Shown: positions 7,965-17,585, counted from the first letter of the stretch. The stretch is 64,000 nt of DNA from Salinisphaera hydrothermalis (GCF_040361195.1 NZ_APNE01000017.1); one strand, 5' to 3'. Made by a program: numbers and translations. Notes: generated from the letters alone by a model not told the origin.

Positions 7965-10205
7965 TCATTCTCGGCGCACCGCTTCCACCAAACAGCTGTG
8001 GGCCGCACTGCCTTGCGATAATCGGGATGAGCGCCGGTCTTGCGTCAAGGTATTGGGGTTGCCGGCAAGTTCCAGCGTCATCGGATCGGTCGGGTCTTCC
8101 GGGGTGTACCAAGCGCCGGTGGGTAACAGCACGACACCGCGGAGTAGAGTCGAGGAAACTCGGGCCCCGACCAGGCATGCGCCACGTTCGTTGAACAGTT
8201 TGACGGTGTCGCCGGCTTCGATACCGCGCGCTTCGGCATCTTGGCGGGAGAACACGGCCGCTTCTCGCCCGGCGACTTTGTCGTACTGGCTGGCACCGAT
8301 CGCATCGAGCTGGCTGTGCAGCCGGTTGGTAGGTTGTGGCGAAAGCAGGTGTAGGGGATAGGTCTGCGCCCGTTCGCCGCCCAGCCATTCTTCCGGTGCG
8401 ATCCAGCTTGGGTGGGGCGGGCTGTCCGGGTAGCCGAAGCTCGCGATGGTTTCGGAAAACAATTCGATACGGCCCGATGGGGTGGCCAGCGGGCACGCTT
8501 CGGGCGCCGCCGCGAACTCGGCCAGAAGCGTCGTCGAACGCGGCGCGTCCTGCTCGGCGTCCAGGGTATGAATGCCCCGTTCACGAAACGTCGGGTAGTC
8601 CGGCAGCTCGGGAAATCGCTCTCGGTAGCCGGCGTATAGATGGGCGAGCCAGTCGTCGGTTTCGCGTTTTTCGGTAAATTCGTCGGCGAGGCCGAGATGG
8701 GCCGCGATCATGGCGCAGATCTGATGGTCATCGCGGGCCTCGGCGTAAGGTGGATGGGTCGCGCGATTGAATACGAGAGTACGGTCGTTGCTGGACACCG
8801 CGATATCGTTGCGTTCGAAGGGGAGTGTCGAGGGCAGCACGATATCCGCATGCTGTGCGGTGGCGGTCCAGACGCGCTCGTGGACAACGATCGTCTCCGG
8901 TCGTTGCCAGGCCTGTCGTAGGCGGTTCAAGTCCTGATGGTGATGAAACGGATTGCCGCCGGCCCAATAGACCATTCGCGTATCCGGAAGGGGCAGCGTT
9001 CGGCCGTTGTATTCGAGCGTGCCGCTGGGGTGGGCGAGCAAGTCGGCGATGGCGGCCACGGGGATGAAGTCGGCTACCGGATTCTGTCCCTGATCGAGTC
9101 CGGGCGCTTTCAGGTGTCGCACGGGCTGGCCCACCGAATTGACCGAGCCGAGTCCGAACGCAAAGCCGCCGCCGGGCCGGCCGATCTGGCCGGATATAGC
9201 GGCCAGGGCGATAGCCATCCAGTAGGGTTGCTCGCCGGCGGTAGCACGCTGCAGCGACCAACCCAGATTCAAAAGACTGGTCGGCACGCGCAGTGCCTCG
9301 ATGAATTGCTCGATCTGGGATCGGCTAACGCCGGTGACGCGTGCCGCCCACGCCGGAGTTTTCGGCACGCCATCGCTGTCGCCCATGACATAGGCGGCCA
9401 GCCGATCGAAGCCGGTGGTCAGCCGCTGGATCTGCTTTCGATCAATCGTGTCGTTTTGAATCCGGGCGTAGGCGCACGCCAACATGAGCGCGGTATCGGT
9501 ATTCGGTCGGATGGCGAGATGTTCGGCGTTCGGGTGATCCGGCATGTCCGCCCGGTCAGGGGACACGACAATCAATCGCATGCCGCGATTGAGCGCCCGC
9601 GTCAGCCATTGCTCGACGGTATGGCGTCCAACGCCGCCCGGGTCGCATTGCGCGTTGGTCAGGCGCAGGCCGAAGGCGACTAGACAATCGGTGTGTTGGG
9701 CGATTTGATCCCAGCTCGGTGCGCAGGCATTGGTGCCCGCGTAGTCCTGACCCAGTACATGCGGGAGAAAAGCACCGGCGGTTCCGTAGCTGTAGCTGTG
9801 CCGACTGGCCGTGAAGCCGCCCGCCAGATTGAGCAGGCGTTTGATCTGGCTCTGGGCGTGGTGAAAGCGCCCGGCGCTGGCCCAGCCATACGAGCCGGCG
9901 AAGATCGAGCGGTTACCGTGCACGCGCGCAATTCGTTCAATCTCGTGGGCGACCAGTCGCGTGGCGCGATCCCAATCCATTTGGATGAAGGTGTCGGCGC
10001 CGCGTATCGATTGCGAATTGTTCTCGAGCCAGCCGCGCCGCACCATGGGCTGCGCGACACGACAGCGATGCTGGGCGAGCTCAAGATAATGCAGGCCAAA
10101 AGGGGTCGGTTGTGGATCGCCTTCCCACGCCGACAGACTGGGTCCGGCAGACGTTTGATCCACGCGGTAGGTTCCGAAATGGGTCGCAAAAAAATGCTCG
10201 CTCAT
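7965..10205 (-). CDS. Molybdopterin-dependent oxidoreductase, BisC/TorZ type
   Basis: A 746-residue molybdoenzyme of the DMSO-reductase superfamily, in the length range of biotin sulfoxide reductase BisC and the TMAO/methionine-sulfoxide reductases. Recognisable family segments are MVRRGWLENN, FIQMDWDRATRLVAHEI, IFAGSYGWASAGRFHHAQSQ, a C-terminal HLLSPQPTNRLHSQLD and the cofactor-contacting LFNERGACLVGA. There is no N-terminal Cys cluster for an iron-sulfur centre and no Tat motif, which favours a cytoplasmic, BisC-like single-subunit enzyme reducing S- or N-oxides. GGGAG precedes the ATG. No accessory electron-transfer gene is adjacent. Confidence 0.88.
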   Translation of the reverse strand: MSEHFFATHFGTYRVDQTSAGPSLSAWEGDPQPTPFGLHYLELAQHRCRVAQPMVRRGWLENNSQSIRGADTFIQMDWDRATRLVAHEIERIARVHGNRSIFAGSYGWASAGRFHHAQSQIKRLLNLAGGFTASRHSYSYGTAGAFLPHVLGQDYAGTNACAPSWDQIAQHTDCLVAFGLRLTNAQCDPGGVGRHTVEQWLTRALNRGMRLIVVSPDRADMPDHPNAEHLAIRPNTDTALMLACAYARIQNDTIDRKQIQRLTTGFDRLAAYVMGDSDGVPKTPAWAARVTGVSRSQIEQFIEALRVPTSLLNLGWSLQRATAGEQPYWMAIALAAISGQIGRPGGGFAFGLGSVNSVGQPVRHLKAPGLDQGQNPVADFIPVAAIADLLAHPSGTLEYNGRTLPLPDTRMVYWAGGNPFHHHQDLNRLRQAWQRPETIVVHERVWTATAQHADIVLPSTLPFERNDIAVSSNDRTLVFNRATHPPYAEARDDHQICAMIAAHLGLADEFTEKRETDDWLAHLYAGYRERFPELPDYPTFRERGIHTLDAEQDAPRSTTLLAEFAAAPEACPLATPSGRIELFSETIASFGYPDSPPHPSWIAPEEWLGGERAQTYPLHLLSPQPTNRLHSQLDAIGASQYDKVAGREAAVFSRQDAEARGIEAGDTVKLFNERGACLVGARVSSTLLRGVVLLPTGAWYTPEDPTDPMTLELAGNPNTLTQDRRSSRLSQGSAAHSCLVEAVRRE

Positions 10206-10394
10206 GGCGGGCTCCCGTCTGACGGATGTACAGGCGATGCTCAGCAGGCTTCGCGCGCTGCCATGGCCGTCCCAATCGCCGTAGTAGCCGCGCGGGTGAT
10301 CGCGTATGCATGTACACCGCGCTCGTCTTTCGGATGGCGCGGGCGATCGCCGCGCAGTAGTGCGATACCCTGAGATGAGCCATCCATGCTTCGA

Positions 10395-10715
10395 CTAAAA
10401 GCCATTGATCGCAATCAGATACAGGGCCAATCCGGAGAAAATGCTCAGTAGGGCGCTGCGGCGTAGCCAGAAGAGCGCCAGGGCCAGTGTGCTCGCGGCA
10501 ATTAGAGCGCCGATGGTTCGGCTGTCGTCGTGCGGCAATGTTTGAACACTGTAGATCAAGAGCAGTGGCATCACCCCTGCCGGTAGCCGCTTCTGCAGGA
10601 AATCGATCAGGCCGTGGTCTCCGAATTGTCGGGCCAGTACCACGGACACGGCTCGCAAGCCGAACGTCGTGATACTCACCACGGCGATGACCAGCACGAT
10701 ATGTTGGCTACTCAT
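10395..10715 (-). CDS. azlD: AzlD-family branched-chain amino acid export subunit
   Basis: A 106-residue, four-helix membrane protein of the AzlD/YgaH family, the small partner of AzlC in branched-chain amino acid export. The typical N-terminal VVSITTFGLRAVSVVL and PAGVMPLLLIYSV helices are present. It overlaps the 3' end of azlC by eight bases on the same strand, so the two are co-translated. It is shorter than some homologues but complete. Confidence 0.85.
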   Translation of the reverse strand: MSSQHIVLVIAVVSITTFGLRAVSVVLARQFGDHGLIDFLQKRLPAGVMPLLLIYSVQTLPHDDSRTIGALIAASTLALALFWLRRSALLSIFSGLALYLIAINGF

Positions 10716-11400
10716 ATTGCCCCCGTGCGAAGTAGTGAGCGATCAGTAACAGGACATAGCTGCATAGCGACACCGGCAGGAACACGCGAGCGCCGCTCAG
10801 AAGGTGAGCGGCCGCACCGACGACGATCGCAAGAGCCAGATAAACCAATACCTCACCATGTTCGAGCGATAGCAGCTCTTCGGCAGACAACACGAGAAAG
10901 AGGGCAACGAGGGCGAATTCGAAGCCCCCAACACTCGGGGGGATAAAACTGCCGGCGAGTGCGCCTATGGCGGTGCCGCCGACCCACCAGCACTGCGTGA
11001 GAATCTGAAGCCCGGTGATCTGGTGGCCGCCGAGTGTCTTGCCCCGGCGGGACGAAATGACGCTATAGGTTTCGTCGGTGAGCGCGAAAACGCCGTACAG
11101 CTTGGCCGGCAACGGATCGAGTCGTTTCACGGGAAGCGACAGACCGTAGAAGACATGACGAAAATTCACGGTCAATGTCGTCAGGAATACCGCGGGCAGC
11201 GTTTGGTGTTGCAGTAGTAAGGCAACAACGACGAATTCCATAGACCCGGCGAATATCGTCGCGCCCATGATGGGCGCCCAGTAGGGCGCCAGCCCGGAAC
11301 TGTCGACAAAAAGCCCCAGGGCCATGCCGAGCGGCAGGTAGGCGGCCGCGATCGGCAGCGATAGGGCAGCGGGCTTACGTAAGTGGCTCAACGTGGACAT
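10708..11400 (-). CDS. azlC: AzlC-family amino acid exporter subunit
   Basis: A 230-residue inner-membrane protein of the AzlC/YgaZ family, the large subunit of a proton-driven branched-chain amino acid exporter. Family traits are the N-terminal AAYLPLGMALGLFVDSSGL, the MEFVVVALLL helix, TLTVNFRHVFYGLSLP and the FALTDETYSV loop. It is followed by azlD with an eight-base overlap. The usual Lrp- or LysR-type regulator is not intact nearby; only a LysR remnant lies upstream, across a palindromic element. Confidence 0.9.
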   Translation of the reverse strand: MSTLSHLRKPAALSLPIAAAYLPLGMALGLFVDSSGLAPYWAPIMGATIFAGSMEFVVVALLLQHQTLPAVFLTTLTVNFRHVFYGLSLPVKRLDPLPAKLYGVFALTDETYSVISSRRGKTLGGHQITGLQILTQCWWVGGTAIGALAGSFIPPSVGGFEFALVALFLVLSAEELLSLEHGEVLVYLALAIVVGAAAHLLSGARVFLPVSLCSYVLLLIAHYFARGQYE

Positions 11401-11640
11401 GGGGATCTTAGGTCAACCGACAAACAGATGATGACGGTAGGCGTGTTTGGCCAATGCGCAGTGAGCGGGCTGACCCGCAAACAACGCGAGGCGGCGAATT
11501 ACGGCGTACGCTATAGCGGAGCGTGAAATACCGCATCAATGGGCCGCGGTCAACAAGACCGGGGCGGTCGCTTGCCGCTCGCGCCGCCGATGCCGATCCC
11601 GGCATCGCATGATGTCTGACGGTTTGGCGAGTATCTGCCC

Positions 11641-11760
11641 TAGGGTCTGTTGAGGTTTGGTGCGAGCGCCGCGTAGAACGACTACGCCACGTTCGCTACG
11701 CCTCGTCTTGCCGCAAAACAGCGCTTGGCGCGGACTCGCACGAAACCTCAACAGACCCTA
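11641..11760. mobile_element. 120-bp MITE-like element with long terminal inverted repeats
   Basis: The first 27 bases (starting TAGGGTCTGTTGAGGTTT) match the reverse complement of the last 27 with a single mismatch; the match breaks down inside. The element is flanked by TA on both sides (CCC-TA-GGG and CCC-TA-GGT), as expected for an insertion duplicating TA or YTAR. It has no coding capacity. A non-autonomous insertion derived from an IS5- or IS630-like transposon is the best reading; the parent element is not in the window. It sits in a 646-bp gene-free stretch (11401-12046) that otherwise holds only the LysR remnant. Confidence 0.6.
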
Positions 11761-11985
11761 GGTTTGACCTAGGATCAGGCCGGTCAGCGAGTCGGCTGCC
11801 GGGGTCGCGCGGCCGGCGCCGCGATACAGCCGGATGTCGATGTCGGAAAGTCCGGCCAAGCCCGCTTCTCCAGGATCCAGGAGCTCCAATTAGGCGTCGA
11901 TCATGCCGGGCCTGACGATCGTGAAGGCCCGGCCGGCGGCATCGATCGTGGTGGCTCGGCCGCTCGGATGCTGACAGCGCAGCGC
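11758..11985 (-). pseudogene. LysR-family regulator, C-terminal remnant
   Basis: On the minus strand the sequence reads SGRATTIDAAGRAFTIVRPG, MIDA, a stop, then LELLDPGEAGLAGLSDIDI and RLYRGAGRATPAADSLTGLI. This resembles the effector domain and C-terminal end of LysR regulators (a D-A-x-G-R-x-F strand and a final I-x-L-Y-R-x-x-x-x-x-P-A-A helix), with the middle deleted and an in-frame TAA. The frame is cut at the edge of the 120-bp palindrome. Assignment rests on pattern only. Confidence 0.4.
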
Positions 11986-12046
11986 GGGGCGGTCTGTTGC
12001 GGTTGCCGTCGGCACCTCGGTGCGCTAATCGGGCGACCCGGCAAAA

Positions 12047-13057
12047 TCAGTCGTTGGCCGCCGCATTTTCGAGTCGGGCCTCGAGTAAACGCAGCACTGC
12101 CCGTTCTTCCGGCCCGGTCAGGTCGCCATCCTCGAGCTCGGCCTCGACCAGTTGCCGAAAGTGGCTGAGGGTACGGCCATCGAGATAGCTTTCGATCACG
12201 CGCGGGTGGATATAGCTCGCGCGTGCGATCGCCGGCGTGTTGCCGAGTCGCTCCGCGACTCGTTTCACGGCTTCGACGATGTTTTTCTGGCCGGCTTTTT
12301 GATCGTCTGATACGCCCAGTTCGTCGAGGGCTAGGGCGGCCAGCGAGGTGCCGGCCCAGGTGCGGAAATCCTTGGCCGAAAACGCCTCGCCCATGATCTC
12401 GTGAATATAGTCGTTGAGATCGGCCGAGTCGACGTGCACCCGCTGCCCGTCGTCATCGTAGTATTTGAAGATCTCGTAGCCGGGCAGGTCGTCCAGTTCG
12501 GCGACCACTCTGGCGAGCCGTTTGTCCTCGATCTCGCGATGCTGTTCCTGGCCGCTCTTGCCGCGGTAGTCGAATACCAGCGTGTTGCCGTCGATGCTCA
12601 GGTGTTTCGAACGCATGGTCGTGAGCCCGTACGACTGGTTCTCCTGGGCGTAGCGTTCGTTGCCCGGGCGGAAGTAAGCCGTGTCGATCAGCCTCACCAT
12701 GGCCGCCAATACCTTGTTGCGGCCGTGGCCCTCCTGGGCGAGGTGTTGTCCGGTGGCACGGCGCATGGTCGACAAGCGCCGGGCAAAATCCAGTAGCCGA
12801 TCGAACTTGGCGGCCTCGCGTTCGGCGCGCCAGTCTTCGTTGTAGATGTATTGCTTGCGCCCGGCATCGTCACGCCCGGAAGCGTGCACGCGCGCCGTGG
12901 TGTCGAGATCGATTTCGACCCGGCGCCAGGCCGGCGGGATCGCCAACGACTCGATCCAGCGTCGCAGCGACTTGTCCCGTAGCGTCCGACCGTTGTCGTA
13001 ACGATAAGTAAAACCGCGCCCGCATCGATGCCGCGTGACGATCCGCGCCTGGCTCAT
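12047..13057 (-). CDS. DNA topoisomerase IB (poxvirus type)
   Basis: A 336-residue type IB topoisomerase, which relaxes supercoils through a 3'-phosphotyrosyl intermediate. The N-terminal domain shows RGFTYRYDNGRTLRD and IPPAWRRVEIDLD. The catalytic domain shows YFRPGNERYAQENQSYGLTT, the active-site Arg-bearing LVFDYRGKSGQEQ, KDFRTWAGTSLAA and the nucleophilic Tyr in ARASYIHPRVIESY. The ATG at 13057 (MSQARIVTRH) is preferred to an upstream one at 13147, because the 30-residue extension is unlike family N-termini and AAGGGAC precedes the chosen start. It is monocistronic and divergent from the tricorn-type protease. Confidence 0.92.
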   Translation of the reverse strand: MSQARIVTRHRCGRGFTYRYDNGRTLRDKSLRRWIESLAIPPAWRRVEIDLDTTARVHASGRDDAGRKQYIYNEDWRAEREAAKFDRLLDFARRLSTMRRATGQHLAQEGHGRNKVLAAMVRLIDTAYFRPGNERYAQENQSYGLTTMRSKHLSIDGNTLVFDYRGKSGQEQHREIEDKRLARVVAELDDLPGYEIFKYYDDDGQRVHVDSADLNDYIHEIMGEAFSAKDFRTWAGTSLAALALDELGVSDDQKAGQKNIVEAVKRVAERLGNTPAIARASYIHPRVIESYLDGRTLSHFRQLVEAELEDGDLTGPEERAVLRLLEARLENAAAND

Positions 13058-13322
13058 GTCCGTCCCTTGCTTTTGTGTTGCCTTATCGACACCGGATACG
13101 CCACACGATTGTGCGCGGTTGCCGTGCAGTGATATTGCATACTGCACGCATTCGGCGCGTCCGTAGGCCTACCGAGGCGACCGGCCGAGGCCGACCGGGC
13201 CGCGTTGCCCGCGCATCAGGCGATGGTGTGTTTCTTGCTATCGAAGGCCGGAAGCATCGGCGCCGTGCCTTGTGGTTTCGGGCGGTTTCGGCTTGCGATT
13301 CGAATAACAAGCGAGGGATTTC

Positions 13323-16300
13323 ATGGCTTTGAAGACAGCTCTGGGTGGCGTGGCCGCGCTGGTGGCTTTAACCGTCGGCGTGGCATCAGCGGCGCAGGCG
13401 GATACCTCAAGCGCAGACAAGGGAAGTGGCGACAGCGCCGCCCCGCCGTTGATGCGCTATCCGACCGTGCATGGCAATACGGTCGTATTCGAAGCCGGCG
13501 GCAATCTGTGGAAGACCTCCACCCGCGGCGGTACAGCCATGCAGCTGACCAACGATCCCGGTTTCGACCAGGACGCGCACTTCTCGCCGGACGGCAAATG
13601 GGTGGCCTTCACCGGCTGGTATCAGGGCAATACCGATGTCTACATCGTGCCCGCCAGCGGCGGCCGGGTGCGGCGGCTGACGTATCACTCGATCAACAAC
13701 CCCGGGGACAACGGCCAGCTCAAGCCGGTCGAGGATAATCGCGTCGTCGGCTGGACGCCCAACGGCAAGAATGTGGTGTTCCTGTCGCGGCGCGACAGCT
13801 TCAATCCGCAGGTCATGCATGCCTATACGGTGCCGGTCACCGGCGGACTGCCGAAGAAGCTGCCCATCCCGTGGACGGGGCCGCTGTCGTTCGGCCCCAA
13901 CGACCATACCGTGGCCTACAACAAGCTGGCGCGCGTGTACCGGCCGTTCCATCGCAAGCATTACTACGGCGGCCAGGCGCAGGATATCTGGACCTTCGAT
14001 TTCAAAAGCGGCAAGAGCCATCGCATCACGCACTGGAAGGGCGCGGATGTGTGGCCGATGTGGTCGGGGGACACGATCTACTTCAGTTCCGATCGCGGCC
14101 CGAATCATATCCAGAATCTATGGGCCTATTCGCAGAAAACGAAACAATTCAAACAGCTGACGCACTTCAAGACCTACGATATCGAGTTCCCGACCCTGGG
14201 CGGTGACAAGATCGCGTTCTCCGATGCGGGCGATCTGTATGTCTACAACACGAAGCAGCAACAGCTCACCAAGCTCGATGTCCGGGTGCCGCTCAACGGC
14301 GTCAAGGCCATGCCGCACTGGGCCGACGTCGCGGGCCATGTCGACGAATCCGCGATCGCGCCGAACGGACATCTGGCGGTGTTTTCATCGCGCGGCGCGT
14401 TGTTCACCGTGCCGGCCAAGTACGGCAGCGCCACCACGCTCACTCAGAATCCGGCCGCCGATGAGCGTGATCCGGCCTGGTCGCCCGACGGTAAGCAGAT
14501 CGCCTATATCGGCGCCAAGGGCGACCACCAGGCGGTGTATGTCCGCCCGGCCGACGGCAGCGGTAAGCCCCGTGCGCTTGCGGATCGGGACAAGCTGAGC
14601 ATTCACGGGCCGTTGTCCTGGAGCCCGGACAGCAAGCATCTGACCTATGTCGATGCCGATCAGACGCTCTGGTTGGTCGATGTGAAATCCGGCAAGCGGA
14701 CGAAGATCACCCGCGACCCGAGCGAGACGCGCGGCAACTTCAGCGATATCCACTGGTCGCCGGGCAGCGACTGGCTGGCGTTCTCGAAAGCGACCCCGCA
14801 GCCGATGGGCAATATGACGGTGCCGAACATTCGGGCGATCTATCTTTATCACGTGGCCGACGGCAAGCTGACTCAGCTCGGCGACGGCCAGTACAACGAT
14901 TCCGATCCGTTGTTTTCGGATGATGGCAAATATCTGTTTTTTGTCTCCCAGCGCATCGTCAATCCGACCTTCTCGAATTTCGACGAAATCACGGCCGGGC
15001 TGAAGAGCAGCGGACTGTATGCGGCCACGCTCAAGAAGGGCACGCCGTCGCCGATCGCCCCGCGTGTGCGCTCGGCGACCGAAGGGCTCGGCGACGACTC
15101 CAACGACAGCGACGATTCGTCGCAGAAGCAGGGCAGCGCCGACAAGAGCGCCTCGTCGGATCATGGGGATAAAGACGACAAGAACGACACAAGCGGCAAG
15201 AACGGTAAGGACGACAAGAAGGCCAAGCACAAGATCGATCACAAGCCGATCGATATCGACGTCGCGGGACTGATGGATCGTGCGGTGCGCCTGCCGGTGC
15301 CCGATGCCAATATCTCGAACATATTCGAAGCCAAGGGCATCGTTTACTACACGACCGAACCGAGCCAGACCATCGAGGGTCCGCTGTCCGGCGAGAAGTC
15401 GGAACTGCGCGCCTACGATATGGATAAGCGCAAGGATCAAACCTTGGAGACCGACGTTCAGCACGTTGCCCTCTCGGCCGACGGCAGCACGCTGTTCTAC
15501 CAGCACAAGGGCGACTGGACCACGCGCCCCGCATCATTCGCCAAGAACCCGGGTGACGATGCGGTCGACAAGATCGACCTATCCGGCGTGAAGCGCTGGG
15601 TCGTGCCCGAAGCCGAATGGCCGACGGCGTACGGCGAAGCCATGCGCGATGTGCGCGACTACTTCCTCAACCCGAAGCTGATCCACAAGATCTGGCCGGC
15701 GATCGACGATCGCTATCGCAAGTTGCTGCCGCGGGCGGCCACCCGCCGCGACGTCGACTGGCTGATTGCCAACGCCATGGGCTCGCCCGGCGAAAGCCAT
15801 ATGTATGTGCGCGATGGCGACGACGGCTGGAAGACACCGGCCAACACCACCGCCGATCTGGGCGCCGAATTCACACTCGACAAGGCGTCCGGCCGCTACA
15901 AGATCAGCAAGATCTATAAGGGCGACAACACGGTGCCCGGGTACGAAGCGCCGCTTAACCAGCCGGGGCTGAAGGTCAAGACCGGCGATTACGTGCTGGC
16001 GATCAACGGTCAGTCGCTCAAGGCGCCGACCAATCCGTACAAGCTGCTGCAAGGCACCAACGGCAGCACGATCTCGCTCAAGGTGGCGGACGATGCGAGC
16101 GGCAAGAATGCCCACCTCATCCATGTCGACCCGGTGGCCAACGCCCACAAGCTGCATCTGCTGGCCTGGATTCGGCACAACCGTCAGACCGTCGACCAGA
16201 TGTCGCACGGCCAGATCGGCTATGTCTATCTGGAGGACATGGAAGCCACGGGCATGAAAGAGTTCATCCGCCAGTACTACAGCCAGCGCAACAAGAAGGC

Positions 16301-16892
16301 GATCATCTTCGACGATCGCTGGAACCTCGGCGGCTTCATCGATCCGATGTTGTTCGATCGGATCGATCGTCAGCTCGACGGCATGTTCACCAACCGCTAT
16401 CGGGCCACCAGCCCGACGCCGAACGCCCCGATGGGGTATATGGCCGCGCTCATCAACCGGGGCTCGGCTTCGGACGGCGATATCTTCGCCTATATGTTCA
16501 AGAAGGATCACCTGGGCCCGACCATCGGCAGCCGGACCTGGGCCGGCGTTCGCGGCTACGACGGCGCGTTCGATCTGTTGGGCGGCGGCAGCCTCGTGGT
16601 GTCCGACGACGGCATGTACGGCGACAACGGCAAGTGGATCGTCGAGAACATTGGCGTAAACCCGGATGTCACCGTTCACGACAAGCCGGAGGATCTCAAC
16701 GCCGGCCACGATGCGCAACTGGAAAAAGCCGTGCACATGCTCATGGACAAGATCCAGTCCAAGCCGAAGACCTACCCGCAGGCGCCGGCCTGGATGCCCG
16801 CCTTCCCGCCGCAGCCGGACTATCCGACGTGCGGCAGCGATCAGGTTGGCGATGGCGTATGCGACTGGGATAACAGCAAGGCCGGTCACTGA
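13323..16892 (+). CDS. Tricorn-type S41 peptidase with WD40-like and PDZ domains, exported
   Basis: A 1189-residue tricorn protease homologue. Residues 1-27 are a signal peptide ending around ASAAQA, so it acts outside the cytoplasm. Residues of about 45-570 contain PD40/WD40-like repeats (HFSPDGKWVAFTG, AWSPDGKQIAYIG, HWSPGSDWLAFSK). A long Asp/Lys/Ser-rich linker spans about 592-642. A PDZ-like unit (KVKTGDYVLAINGQSL) sits near 884. The catalytic residues expected from tricorn are visible: Ser825-His826 in GESHMYV, nucleophile Ser1050-Asp1051 in GSASDGD and Glu1108 in WIVENIGVNPDV. Such enzymes degrade oligopeptides. GAGGG lies ahead of the ATG. Confidence 0.93.
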   Translation: MALKTALGGVAALVALTVGVASAAQADTSSADKGSGDSAAPPLMRYPTVHGNTVVFEAGGNLWKTSTRGGTAMQLTNDPGFDQDAHFSPDGKWVAFTGWYQGNTDVYIVPASGGRVRRLTYHSINNPGDNGQLKPVEDNRVVGWTPNGKNVVFLSRRDSFNPQVMHAYTVPVTGGLPKKLPIPWTGPLSFGPNDHTVAYNKLARVYRPFHRKHYYGGQAQDIWTFDFKSGKSHRITHWKGADVWPMWSGDTIYFSSDRGPNHIQNLWAYSQKTKQFKQLTHFKTYDIEFPTLGGDKIAFSDAGDLYVYNTKQQQLTKLDVRVPLNGVKAMPHWADVAGHVDESAIAPNGHLAVFSSRGALFTVPAKYGSATTLTQNPAADERDPAWSPDGKQIAYIGAKGDHQAVYVRPADGSGKPRALADRDKLSIHGPLSWSPDSKHLTYVDADQTLWLVDVKSGKRTKITRDPSETRGNFSDIHWSPGSDWLAFSKATPQPMGNMTVPNIRAIYLYHVADGKLTQLGDGQYNDSDPLFSDDGKYLFFVSQRIVNPTFSNFDEITAGLKSSGLYAATLKKGTPSPIAPRVRSATEGLGDDSNDSDDSSQKQGSADKSASSDHGDKDDKNDTSGKNGKDDKKAKHKIDHKPIDIDVAGLMDRAVRLPVPDANISNIFEAKGIVYYTTEPSQTIEGPLSGEKSELRAYDMDKRKDQTLETDVQHVALSADGSTLFYQHKGDWTTRPASFAKNPGDDAVDKIDLSGVKRWVVPEAEWPTAYGEAMRDVRDYFLNPKLIHKIWPAIDDRYRKLLPRAATRRDVDWLIANAMGSPGESHMYVRDGDDGWKTPANTTADLGAEFTLDKASGRYKISKIYKGDNTVPGYEAPLNQPGLKVKTGDYVLAINGQSLKAPTNPYKLLQGTNGSTISLKVADDASGKNAHLIHVDPVANAHKLHLLAWIRHNRQTVDQMSHGQIGYVYLEDMEATGMKEFIRQYYSQRNKKAIIFDDRWNLGGFIDPMLFDRIDRQLDGMFTNRYRATSPTPNAPMGYMAALINRGSASDGDIFAYMFKKDHLGPTIGSRTWAGVRGYDGAFDLLGGGSLVVSDDGMYGDNGKWIVENIGVNPDVTVHDKPEDLNAGHDAQLEKAVHMLMDKIQSKPKTYPQAPAWMPAFPPQPDYPTCGSDQVGDGVCDWDNSKAGH

Positions 16893-16898
16893 GCGGGG

Positions 16899-16936
16899 CG
16901 CCCCGTCGCGGCACAACGATCCGCCGCGACGGGGCG
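16899..16936 (+). terminator. Strong hairpin after the tricorn-type gene
   Basis: A 13-bp perfect stem (CGCCCCGTCGCGG paired with its complement) with a 12-base loop begins seven bases after the stop codon. It is followed by TTAT rather than a long T-run, so termination may be partial. Confidence 0.6.
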
Positions 16937-17070
16937 TTATGAATCGCCGATGGGATCGTTGCTCTCGTGGTAAATACTGGCTATTCGCTTGCGAATGCGC
17001 GTGCTAAGGATAGACGGCCGGCGCCGTTTCTCGACGCCGTTTTTTGCCTCGATACAGCGGAGTATTTGCC

Positions 17071-17550
17071 ATGCTGAAAACAAGTCTGGTCGCATTCGGG
17101 CTCGTGCTGGCGAGCGGCGGTGTCGCCCTCGCGCAGCCGTCTTCATCCGATGCGGGCCCAACCCACATGCCGCCCAAGCCGGCCGGCCATCATCATCACC
17201 GGCCGCCGCCCCCGGGCGGGCCCGCGGCGTTGCAGGGCAAGGGGTTTGATCTACAGCTCGGCCATGGCCGGGGCCTGCGCGTCCAGTGCGGAGACGAGCC
17301 GCTCAAAGGCTGTATCCAGGCGGCACAACCCCTCGTTCATATGCTGTCCAAGTCCATGTCGCATCGCCCCGGCGGCATAATGAAAGGACCTCGCGGGATG
17401 ATGAAAGGCCCGGGCGGCATGAATGGCGGTTCGATGCCGAATTCGGGTACCGACAACGGTCAGTCGAAGCCGCCGGGCGACTCGGGATCATCGGCGCCGC
17501 AGCCGTCGCCGTCCGACTCGGATTCGTCCGAGAAACCGGGCCAGATGTAG
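17071..17550 (+). CDS. Small secreted Pro/His/Gly/Met-rich protein
   Basis: A 159-residue protein I cannot assign. It starts at ATG 17071 (GGAG eight bases upstream) and has a clear signal peptide (MLKTSLVAFGLVLASGGVALA). The mature part opens with a His/Pro tract (AGHHHHRPPPPGG), has a compact centre with two Cys (VQCGDEPLKGC), then Met/Gly/Lys-rich repeats (MKGPRGMMKGPGGMNGG), and ends in an acidic Ser/Asp/Pro-rich tail. His and Met runs could bind metal such as copper, but nothing proves it. It stands alone between two hairpins. Confidence 0.65.
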   Translation: MLKTSLVAFGLVLASGGVALAQPSSSDAGPTHMPPKPAGHHHHRPPPPGGPAALQGKGFDLQLGHGRGLRVQCGDEPLKGCIQAAQPLVHMLSKSMSHRPGGIMKGPRGMMKGPGGMNGGSMPNSGTDNGQSKPPGDSGSSAPQPSPSDSDSSEKPGQM

Positions 17551-17585
17551 GGCCCTTCGGAACGCCCCGGCCGGGGCCGTTTCGA

